Below are positions 1-5,901 of a DNA stretch of 8,165 nucleotides, in pieces. The position numbers and the translations under genes are program-made. This DNA is from Eubacterium sp. GTDB taxonomy: Bacteria > Bacillota > Clostridia > Lachnospirales > CAG-274. The DNA is taken from the NCBI GenBank assembly GCA_020859645.1, contig JAJBVU010000167.1, positions 1 to 8,165 on the forward strand. Reading direction: 5' to 3'. Position 1 is the first letter of the stretch. Each line of letters starts with the position of its first letter. The notes beneath the pieces were generated by a model. It worked only from the letters and a program-made list of their open reading frames with translations. It made no database searches and had not been told where the DNA came from.

Positions 1-18
1 ATAAAATCTGCTTAAAAT

Positions 19-82
19 CAAGCATATATACTTAAACTGTGGTATTAATTTCTATATTTTAATAATTGAAAACAAGCATATA
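19..82. repeat. 10-bp direct repeat pair around the promoter
   Basis: The 10-mer CAAGCATATA occurs at 19-28 and again at 73-82. The start-to-start distance is 54 bp, close to five helical turns. The downstream copy lies inside the spacer between the -35 and -10 boxes of the operon promoter, where a bound repressor would block RNA polymerase. The surrounding DNA is AT-rich, which raises the chance of accidental repeats, but each copy contains GC bases. An operator role is inference; no regulator gene is in the window. Confidence 0.4.
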
Positions 83-94
83 CAGGGCTATAAT
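66..94 (+). promoter_or_regulatory. sigma-A promoter of the putrescine operon
   Basis: TTGAAA (66-71) and TATAAT (89-94) are separated by exactly 17 bp: four of six matches to the -35 consensus and a perfect -10. The predicted transcription start is near 101, giving a leader of about 80 nt before the patA start codon. Nothing else upstream of patA fits this well. This is seen directly in the sequence; the start site itself is inferred. Confidence 0.75.
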
Positions 95-117
95 AAATTT
101 ACAGACATAAAACACGG

Positions 118-172
118 TATGCAAGGGCGTATTTGCGGCTCAATCCGCAGGTATGCTCTTTTCTATGAAAGG
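118..172 (+). promoter_or_regulatory. structured leader with competing hairpins before patA
   Basis: Strand B (123-131) pairs with 152-160 (9 bp, two G-U). A 2x2 internal loop (132-133/150-151) joins this to an inner 5-bp stem TGCGG (134-138)/CCGCA (145-149) closed by the hexaloop CTCAAT. Two other pairings compete with it. TATGC (118-122) can pair with GCGTA (127-131). CTTTTC (158-163) can pair with the Shine-Dalgarno GAAAGG (167-172) as a 6-bp hairpin with a TAT loop. If the large hairpin forms, the ribosome site is free; if it is disrupted, the site can be hidden. I could not match it to a riboswitch class I know. A switching function is inference. Confidence 0.5.
167..172 (+). promoter_or_regulatory. 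patA ribosome binding site, decides the start
   Basis: GAAAGG ends 9 nt before the ATG at 182 and is the only good Shine-Dalgarno in this leader. The in-frame ATG at 119 has no such site and would translate straight through the leader hairpin. The in-frame ATG at 173 directly abuts the site and is too close to use it. The start at 182 is therefore preferred. Confidence 0.8.
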
Positions 173-181
173 ATGATAAAA

Positions 182-1558
182 ATGGCGGACAAAGAAAAAG
201 TATTAAAGGACGTAAACAAAATAATTTCTCTTATTAAAACAGACAGCAAGGACATCTCCCCCGAGGATAAAAAAATGATAGTTGAGGACACTCTTGAACA
301 TTTTAACAACTACGTAAGTCCCGGGTGGCTTAAATACAGAAAGTCTGTTTCCTCCGACTCGGAAAACGGAGCTGTTGTTGAATGGCAGGACGAAGGGGCT
401 TACTGCTGCGGCTTAAACGGCGAAAGCGAAAAGTTTATTGACTGCTTGGGCGGCTTCGGAATTTATACCTGCGGTCACAGAAACCCCGAAATTCTTGAAA
501 CAGTAAAGGCTCAGCTTGATCACCAGGCTCTTCACTCACAGGAGCTTTTAGACCCCTTAAGAGGTTATCTTGCAAAGGCGGTAGCTGACATAACCCCCGG
601 TGATTTGCAATACTGCTTTTTCACAAACGGCGGTGCAGAGGCTGTAGAAATGGCTCTTAAACTGGCAAGAATTGCCACAGGGGGCAGATGGTATATTTCG
701 ACTGTAGGGGCTTTCCATGGGAAGTCAATGGGCGCAATCTCAATGGGAGGCAAGGGCACCTACAGAACACCCTATGCGCCTATGGTTCAGCAGGTTCAGC
801 ACGTTCAGTACGGAAACGCCGAGGACGTAAGAAAGGCAATTGTCAACTTACAGACAGTAGGGGAGAAGGTTGCGGCAGTTATTCTTGAGCCTATTCAGGG
901 TGAGGCCGGAGTTATAATTCCTCCCGAGGGCTATTTAAAGGAGGTAAGAGAAATCTGCGACGAAACGGGAGTTGCCCTTATATTTGACGAAATTCAGACA
1001 GGCATGGGCAGAACAGGTACAATGTGGAGATGCGAAGCAGAAGGAGTTACCCCGGACATTATGACCTTCGGAAAGGCTTTCGGCGGCGGAATTATGCCTA
1101 TTACGGGTATAATCTGTGTTCCTAAAATGTGGACACAGGATCTTATAGACAATCCCTGGCTTTTGGGCTCCCCTACATTCGGCGGAAATCCTGTCTGCTG
1201 TTCGGCGGCGTTGGCAACAATAAAATATATGCTTGAAAACGATATTCCCGGAGTATGCAAGAGAAAGGGCGAAATTCTTAAGAGCGGTCTTGAAAAAATG
1301 GCAGCTAAATATCCGGAAATTATATATGAGGTAAGAGGAACGGGGCTTATGCTTGCGGTTGAATTTCATACCTGTGAGTTAGGCTATGAAACAGCTAAGG
1401 GGCTTTTTGCAAGACGTGTTATGACAGCCGGAACTCTTGTAAACGCCAAAACAATAAGATTTGAGCCTACGGCGGTTATATCCGAGCAGGATATAGCAGA
1501 CGTAATTTCACGTATGGACGAAGCCTTGGCAGACACCAAAAAAGCAATGAATGTTTAA
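182..1558 (+). CDS. patA: putrescine--2-oxoglutarate aminotransferase (class III, PLP)
   Basis: PLP-dependent class III aminotransferase that moves an amino group from putrescine to 2-oxoglutarate, giving 4-aminobutanal (cyclising to 1-pyrroline) and glutamate, in the cytoplasm. From the ATG at 182 it is 458 residues, almost the length of E. coli PatA/YgjG (about 459). By recall it shares PatA hallmarks: CLGGFGIY near the N-terminus, then LHSQELLDPLR, EPIQGE and the late TFGGNP block. The Schiff-base lysine is K298 (FGKAFGGG), D269 (FDEIQTG) binds the pyridine nitrogen, and R426 (TIRFEP) should bind the 2-oxoglutarate carboxylate. K181 (AFHGKS) sits where GABA aminotransferases carry a substrate-carboxylate arginine, which fits a diamine donor. 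It is the first gene of the operon, with its own promoter and leader, and is followed by a terminator. Cadaverine may also be a substrate. Confidence 0.9.
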   Translation: MADKEKVLKDVNKIISLIKTDSKDISPEDKKMIVEDTLEHFNNYVSPGWLKYRKSVSSDSENGAVVEWQDEGAYCCGLNGESEKFIDCLGGFGIYTCGHRNPEILETVKAQLDHQALHSQELLDPLRGYLAKAVADITPGDLQYCFFTNGGAEAVEMALKLARIATGGRWYISTVGAFHGKSMGAISMGGKGTYRTPYAPMVQQVQHVQYGNAEDVRKAIVNLQTVGEKVAAVILEPIQGEAGVIIPPEGYLKEVREICDETGVALIFDEIQTGMGRTGTMWRCEAEGVTPDIMTFGKAFGGGIMPITGIICVPKMWTQDLIDNPWLLGSPTFGGNPVCCSAALATIKYMLENDIPGVCKRKGEILKSGLEKMAAKYPEIIYEVRGTGLMLAVEFHTCELGYETAKGLFARRVMTAGTLVNAKTIRFEPTAVISEQDIADVISRMDEALADTKKAMNV

Positions 1559-1573
1559 AATATATATGTAACA

Positions 1574-1629
1574 TATGCAGAGAGGCATAACCTAAAAAAG
1601 TTATGTCTCTTTTATTTTTACGAAAGGAG
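1574..1629 (+). promoter_or_regulatory. putative attenuator leader before the ALDH gene
   Basis: This segment holds the patA-ALDH terminator plus two competing pairings. TATGC (1574-1578) can pair with GCATA (1585-1589) around the hexaloop AGAGAG, breaking the 5' strand of the terminator. CTCTTTT (1607-1613) can pair with the Shine-Dalgarno AAAGGAG (1623-1629), 7 bp with one G-U and a 9-nt loop. The order of elements matches the leader at 118-172. The pairings can be seen; regulation by them is inferred. Confidence 0.4.
1581..1620 (+). terminator. intrinsic terminator between patA and the ALDH gene
   Basis: AGAGGCATAAC (1581-1591) pairs with 1600-1610 in an 11-bp stem with one G-U, around an 8-nt A-rich loop, followed by a T-rich run (1608-1619, one A). 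It lies 22 nt after the patA stop and ends only 3 nt before the Shine-Dalgarno of the next gene. No promoter was found between it and the ALDH gene, so genes 2-4 would depend on readthrough or antitermination unless a promoter lies within patA. Confidence 0.8.
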
Positions 1630-1640
1630 AACACAAACAA

Positions 1641-3122
1641 ATGGAAGTTAAAAAAATGTTTATAGACGGCGAATGGGTTTTAAGCAGCTCAGGCAAAACA
1701 TTTAAGTCAATAAATCCCTCAAACGGCGAAACCTTGGCTGAAATCACCGAAGGAACGGTTGGGGACGTAAGAAAAGCCGTTTCCGCCGCAAAAAAATCCT
1801 TCTATAAAACAAGAGAATGGAGAGATATGGACTCACAGACAAGGGGAGACTATATTCTTAAAATTGCCGACGCCATAGACGCCGAAAGAGAGGAATTTGC
1901 CGAAATAGACAGCTTAGACCACGGCAAGCCCTTAAGAGAGGCTGAGTGCGACGTTGACGACGCAATTCACACATTCAGATATTACGCAAGTCTTATTAAA
2001 GCCCCCTACGGCGGAGTTTATGACGTAAACGAGGGCTTCGGAAAAATGCACTCCTACACAATTCACGAGCCTGTAGGTGTCTGCGGACTTATTACACCTT
2101 GGAATTATCCTCTTCTTATGGGTGCTTGGAAGCTTGCCCCGGCTCTTGCGGCAGGAAACAGTATTATTTACAAGCCCAGCTCAAACTGTGTTCTTTCGAG
2201 TATAAAGCTTTTTGAAATATTCGAAAAGGTAGGGCTTCCCAAGGGCTGCGCCAATTTGGTTTTAGGTCCCGGAGGAACTATAGGAAACGAAATAGCCGAA
2301 AACAATGACATAGATATGGTTACATTTACAGGCTCAACAGAGGTAGGTCAAAGCATTATGAGAGCCGCCGCCGGAAACGTCAAGAAAATAGGTCTTGAAC
2401 TGGGAGGAAAGTCGCCAAACGTAATTTTCGCCGATTCCGATTTAGACGGAGCGGTAGAGTGGGCAATGGTGGGAATTTTCTTAAATCAGGGGGAAATCTG
2501 CTCAGCCGGTTCGAGAATTATCGTGGAAGAAAGCATTCACGATGAGTTTGTAAAGCGTCTTGCAAAAAAGGCAAACGCCATAACTATAGGAAATCCTCTT
2601 GATAATCCGGATATGGGGCCTCTTGTTTCCGAAAGTCATATGAACAAGGTTTTGGGCTATATCAAAAAGGGTATCGAAGAAGGGGCTGAGCTTGTCTGCG
2701 GCGGCGAAAGATATACCGAGGGTGACTGTGCAAAGGGCTATTATTTACGTCCTACGGTTTTTGACAGGTGTACAGACGATATGACTATTGTTAAGGAAGA
2801 GATTTTCGGTCCCGTTGTAACGGTTCAAACATTCAAAACGGAACAGGAAGCCATTGATATGGCAAACAATACGGAATACGGTCTCGCAGGAGCTGTCTTT
2901 ACCTCAGACGGAGCAAGAGCCCTGAGAGTAATTAAGGAAATAAGAGCCGGCATCACATGGATTAACTGCTACAATCCCTGTTTTAACGAAGCACCCTGGG
3001 GCGGCTATAAAAAGTCGGGCATAGGCAGAGAGCTGGGCATTCACGGTCTTGAAGAATATCAGGAAATTAAGCAGATAAACATAAACTTAAACCCCGGAGT
3101 TTTGGGTTGGTATGAGCATTAA
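1641..3122 (+). CDS. aldehyde dehydrogenase, aminobutyraldehyde/betaine-aldehyde type
   Basis: NAD(P)-dependent aldehyde dehydrogenase, 493 residues, a normal length for the family. The catalytic set is complete: N155 in TPWNYP (oxyanion hole), K178 in YKPS (cofactor), the GSTEVG turn of the Rossmann fold, general base E253 in LELGGKSPN, and nucleophile C287 in NQGEICSAGSR. The GEICS active site and the C-terminal tail ending in GVLGWYEH resemble betaine-aldehyde and aminoaldehyde dehydrogenases (GbsA, PatD, PuuC). Between a putrescine aminotransferase and a GABA aminotransferase, the expected reaction is 4-aminobutanal + NAD -> GABA + NADH. The start is supported by AAAGGAG at 1623-1629, 11 nt upstream. 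It opens the tight three-gene run with 4hbD and gabT and is preceded by a terminator. The family is certain; the exact aldehyde is inferred from context. Confidence 0.9.
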   Translation: MEVKKMFIDGEWVLSSSGKTFKSINPSNGETLAEITEGTVGDVRKAVSAAKKSFYKTREWRDMDSQTRGDYILKIADAIDAEREEFAEIDSLDHGKPLREAECDVDDAIHTFRYYASLIKAPYGGVYDVNEGFGKMHSYTIHEPVGVCGLITPWNYPLLMGAWKLAPALAAGNSIIYKPSSNCVLSSIKLFEIFEKVGLPKGCANLVLGPGGTIGNEIAENNDIDMVTFTGSTEVGQSIMRAAAGNVKKIGLELGGKSPNVIFADSDLDGAVEWAMVGIFLNQGEICSAGSRIIVEESIHDEFVKRLAKKANAITIGNPLDNPDMGPLVSESHMNKVLGYIKKGIEEGAELVCGGERYTEGDCAKGYYLRPTVFDRCTDDMTIVKEEIFGPVVTVQTFKTEQEAIDMANNTEYGLAGAVFTSDGARALRVIKEIRAGITWINCYNPCFNEAPWGGYKKSGIGRELGIHGLEEYQEIKQININLNPGVLGWYEH

Positions 3123-3137
3123 AAGAGGTGTTTTGAT

Positions 3138-4250
3138 ATGAAGGAATTTTCTGTTGCTCCCAAAATAATTATGCTTGACAGCTGTAAAGAGTTTATCGAT
3201 GAATTTAAAATTAATGAGGACGACCTTGTTGTTACAATAGAGGTCACTTGGAACACATATTTTAAAGAGGTTAAAGCCGGAACGGTTATTTTCATCGAGA
3301 ATTACGGCGTAGGCGAGCCTTCCGACGAAATGATTGAAGCCGTGGCTGCCGATATTAAGAAGCACTACAAAAGGGTTATAGCCATAGGCGGCGGAACGGT
3401 TATAGACTGCGCAAAGCTTTTTGCCCTGAAAAATCTTTTGCCTGTCAGTGACCTGTTCGACAAAAAAATTCCGGCTGAAAAGGACAAGGAGCTTCTACTT
3501 GTTCCCACAACCTGCGGAACAGGGTCTGAGGTCACAAACATTTCTATTTTGGAGTTTAAGAAAAGACACACAAAATTCGGTCTTGCGGATAAGGCTCTTT
3601 TCGGAGACTGTGCGGTTATAGTGCCTGAGCTGCTTAATAAGCTGCCCTTCAAGGTTTTCGCCGCAAGCTCAATTGACGCCCTTGTTCACAGCGTTGAAAG
3701 CTTTCTTTCGCCTAAAGCAACCGAAATTTCAAAAATGTTTTCAGTTAAGGCTATGACAATGATTTTACAGGGCTATAAGAAAATAGAAGCAGAGGGGAAA
3801 GAGTCTTTAAGGGGGCTTCTTCCCGACTTCTGTCTCGCTTCAACCTTAGCCGGTATAGCCTTTGGGAATGCAGGCTGCGCAGCCGTTCATGCTATGAGCT
3901 ATCCTCTCGGGGCTGAATTTCATGTTCCTCACGGTGAATCGAACTATGCTATGTTTACGGGAGTATTTAAAAAATATATGGAAATAAAGCCTGAAGGCGA
4001 CATAAAGGAGCTTAACAAAATTATTGCTGATATTTTGGGCTGCGAAGTCACAAACGTTTATGACAGTCTCGAAGCACTGCTTAACGGCTCGATTCTAAAG
4101 AAAAAAAGCTTAAGTGAATACGGAATGACTGAAAAGCAAATCGAGGAATTTACGGACTCAGTCATTGCCAATCAGCAAAGATTATTAAACAACAACTATG
4201 TATTTTTAGACAGAAATACATTAATTAAAATATATACCGAACTTATGTAA
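3138..4250 (+). CDS. 4hbD: NAD-dependent 4-hydroxybutyrate dehydrogenase (Fe-ADH family)
   Basis: Group III iron-containing alcohol dehydrogenase, 370 residues, that reduces succinate semialdehyde to 4-hydroxybutyrate with NADH. By recall it resembles the C. kluyveri 4-hydroxybutyrate dehydrogenase (about 371 residues) nearly end to end, sharing GEPSDEMI, PTTCGTGSEVTN, KRRHTK, MFSVKAM, AGIAFGNAG and a C-terminal DSVI..QQRLL..NY stretch. The NAD-binding GGGT is at residues 84-87, with D90 after it. The four metal ligands are intact: D180 and H184 (SSIDALVH), H251 (AVHAMSYPLG) and H265 (HVPHGE), with the usual 14-residue step between the last two histidines. AGAGGTG at 3124-3130 serves as ribosome site, and the gap to the ALDH gene is 15 nt. 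It would reoxidise the NADH made by the ALDH. 5-Oxopentanoate is a possible alternative substrate. Confidence 0.9.
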   Translation: MKEFSVAPKIIMLDSCKEFIDEFKINEDDLVVTIEVTWNTYFKEVKAGTVIFIENYGVGEPSDEMIEAVAADIKKHYKRVIAIGGGTVIDCAKLFALKNLLPVSDLFDKKIPAEKDKELLLVPTTCGTGSEVTNISILEFKKRHTKFGLADKALFGDCAVIVPELLNKLPFKVFAASSIDALVHSVESFLSPKATEISKMFSVKAMTMILQGYKKIEAEGKESLRGLLPDFCLASTLAGIAFGNAGCAAVHAMSYPLGAEFHVPHGESNYAMFTGVFKKYMEIKPEGDIKELNKIIADILGCEVTNVYDSLEALLNGSILKKKSLSEYGMTEKQIEEFTDSVIANQQRLLNNNYVFLDRNTLIKIYTELM

Positions 4251-4262
4251 GGGGGAATTATA

Positions 4263-5624
4263 ATGTCATATTTAAGAACAGCTCTGCCTGAAATAAAGAC
4301 AGAAACCTTGCCGGGGAAAAATGCCCGGGCAATAATCGACCGCCGTTTAAAGGCTATACCAAATGCAATTCGCTGTAACTATCCCCTTGTTGTAAACCGC
4401 TGTGAGGGGGCTATGATTGAGGACGTAGACGGAAATATTTTTCTCGACTGGGTCGGAGGTGTCGGCGTAATTAACGCAGGCTATTCACAGCCCGAAATGA
4501 TTGAAGCGGTTAAGGCACAGGCGGACAAATATTTTCATGTTATGATGAACATAGGCACTCATGAGGGCTATGTCAGTCTTGCGGAGGAAATGAACAGAAT
4601 TGTTCCCGTCAGGGGAGAAAGCAAAAAGACAATGTTTGTAAACTCCGGCGCCGAGGCTGACGAAAATGCCGTAAAAATAGCAAAGGGCTATACAAAAAGA
4701 CCTAACATTATCGTTTTTTCGGGTGCATTCCACGGCAGAACCCAAATGACTATGGCTATGACCTCAAAGAAAGCCTATGCCTACGGAATGGGACCCTTCC
4801 CGGACGGAGTTTACAGGGCGGAATTTCCCTATCTTTACAGAGCGCCTAAGGGCTTTAACGAACAGGAAGCCGTAGATTATTACATAAAGAGACTTTACGA
4901 TGTTTTTGAAGAATGCAGCTCGCCGGATTATGTGGCGGCGATTGTTGTTGAGCCTATACAGGGCGAAGGCGGCTTTGTTCCGGCACCGATTGAGTGGGTT
5001 AAGGCGGTTAGGAAAATCTGTGATGAACACGGCATTCTTCTTGTTGCTGACGAGGTTCAGACAGGCTTTGCCCGTTCCGGAAAAATGTTTGTTTCTCAGT
5101 ATTGGAAGGAAGCCGGCTGCCCTCCCGACATTATGACCTCGGCAAAATCCATAGCCGCCGGTCTGCCCCTGTCGGCGGTTACCGCTTCGGCTGAAATTAT
5201 GGATGCCTGCCCCACGGGGACAATCGGCGGAACCTTCTGCGGAAACGCAGTCAGCTGCGCTTCGGCTCTTGAGGTTATAAAGTTTATCGAAAAAAATAAT
5301 CTCTGCGAAAAGGCTGTTAAAATCGGAGACAGGGTAAAGGAATATTATAAATCGGAGCTTGCTCCCTTGGGAGTTGTGGGCGATGTAAGAGGAATAGGGG
5401 CTTTTGTGGGCTTGGAGCTTGTAAAGGACACCAAGACAAAGGAGCCTTATCCCGAACTTGTAGCCGCAATGGTCAAAACTGCTGCTCAAAAGGGTCTGAT
5501 TATAGAAAGCGCCGGAACCTACGGCAATGTAATACGTTTTCTTTGTCCTCTTGTTGTAACAGAACAGCAGCTTGAAGCAGGTCTTAAAATTATGAAAGAG
5601 ACAATGACCGAATGTCTTGAATAA
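4263..5624 (+). CDS. gabT: 4-aminobutyrate (GABA) aminotransferase
   Basis: Class III PLP aminotransferase, 453 residues, converting GABA + 2-oxoglutarate to succinate semialdehyde + glutamate. The residues known from E. coli GabT have counterparts: R159 in FHGRT (GABA carboxylate; Arg141 in E. coli), E235 in EPIQGEGG (gating Glu211), D263 in ADEVQTG (Asp239), Schiff-base lysine K295 in SAKSIAAGLPL (Lys268) and R425 in VIRFLCP (2-oxoglutarate; Arg398). R159 is the clearest difference from the operon's PatA, which has lysine there. It is slightly longer than the E. coli enzyme (about 426), with the extra residues at the N-terminus. A strong GGGGG ribosome site (4251-4255) directly follows the 4hbD stop, so the two genes are probably translated together. 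Its product is the substrate of the preceding gene. 5-Aminovalerate is a plausible second substrate. Confidence 0.88.
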   Translation: MSYLRTALPEIKTETLPGKNARAIIDRRLKAIPNAIRCNYPLVVNRCEGAMIEDVDGNIFLDWVGGVGVINAGYSQPEMIEAVKAQADKYFHVMMNIGTHEGYVSLAEEMNRIVPVRGESKKTMFVNSGAEADENAVKIAKGYTKRPNIIVFSGAFHGRTQMTMAMTSKKAYAYGMGPFPDGVYRAEFPYLYRAPKGFNEQEAVDYYIKRLYDVFEECSSPDYVAAIVVEPIQGEGGFVPAPIEWVKAVRKICDEHGILLVADEVQTGFARSGKMFVSQYWKEAGCPPDIMTSAKSIAAGLPLSAVTASAEIMDACPTGTIGGTFCGNAVSCASALEVIKFIEKNNLCEKAVKIGDRVKEYYKSELAPLGVVGDVRGIGAFVGLELVKDTKTKEPYPELVAAMVKTAAQKGLIIESAGTYGNVIRFLCPLVVTEQQLEAGLKIMKETMTECLE

Positions 5625-5793
5625 TTAAGGAATCGCTGATTAATTAGTACTTCGCAGCTTCACCTCAGTTTTTTCCGATTGCTTCTTCACGCATTTTCGA
5701 CGTAGGGCTGCGACTACGCCTTCAAATGCCTTTATCGCACTCGAAAAAATCTGAGGCAAATCTGTTTCGGCGAATTAATCATCGTTTCCTTAA
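5625..5793. mobile_element. 169-bp palindromic MITE-like repeat element
   Basis: The ends are 21-bp imperfect inverted repeats (5625-5645 and 5773-5793) agreeing at 19 of 21 positions; the left end reads TTAAGGAATCGC and the right end closes with TTCCTTAA. Nested dyads fill the interior: CCTCAG (5663-5668)/CTGAGG (5751-5756), GCATTT (5691-5696)/AAATGC (5724-5729) and CGTAG (5701-5705)/CTACG (5714-5718) around an 8-nt loop. The whole element can fold into one long hairpin. It starts immediately after the gabT stop codon and ends against the terminator. There is no coding capacity, so mobility would need a transposase supplied from elsewhere. The TTAA at each end could be part of a target duplication but is also part of the repeat. 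Copy number cannot be judged from one window. Confidence 0.6.
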
Positions 5794-5842
5794 AAAAAGA
5801 GAGTGGAATACAGAAGATTAAATCTGATTCCATTCTCTTTTT
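5794..5842. terminator. bidirectional intrinsic terminator between convergent genes
   Basis: The 16-nt arms 5794-5809 and 5827-5842 pair with a single G-U and begin and end in A5 and T5 runs, so a U-tract is produced on either strand. An inner CAGA (5811-5814)/TCTG (5823-5826) extends the stem beyond a one-base bulge. It serves the putrescine operon on the plus strand and the phosphoesterase gene on the minus strand. The remaining 5843-5901 is AT-rich and holds nothing I can name. Confidence 0.88.
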
Positions 5843-5901
5843 ATTGTGTGAGATTAAAAATTATTTTTTATATCGGCAAGCCGGGTTTTGTTGAAACGGG
5901 T

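Noticed and set aside
119..181. In-frame upstream ATG that would extend PatA by 21 residues
   Set aside because: It has no ribosome site, runs through the leader hairpin, and would make the protein longer than E. coli PatA; the ATG at 182 has a proper GAAAGG and gives the expected length.
935..1369. 144-codon open frame on the minus strand opposite patA
   Set aside because: It is a shadow of the patA reading frame, with no recognisable domain and no start signals.
1574..1620. ANTAR (EutV-type) two-hairpin antitermination site
   Set aside because: The TATGC/GCATA hairpin has a hexaloop AGAGAG with A at position 1 and G at position 4, as ANTAR sites require, but I found no second hexaloop hairpin upstream, and no ANTAR regulator is in the window.
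1641..4250. gbsAB-like choline-to-betaine pair (ALDH plus Fe-ADH)
   Set aside because: The Fe-ADH matches 4-hydroxybutyrate dehydrogenase along its length, and both neighbours are omega-aminotransferases, which fits polyamine/GABA breakdown rather than choline oxidation.
4764..5489. 241-codon open frame on the minus strand opposite gabT
   Set aside because: It lies wholly within a well-identified gene, its translation resembles no family I know, and no ribosome site or promoter supports it.
182..5624. Part of a bacterial microcompartment locus (ALDH and Fe-ADH together)
   Set aside because: There are no shell proteins, the ALDH has no N- or C-terminal encapsulation extension, and the pathway needs no microcompartment.
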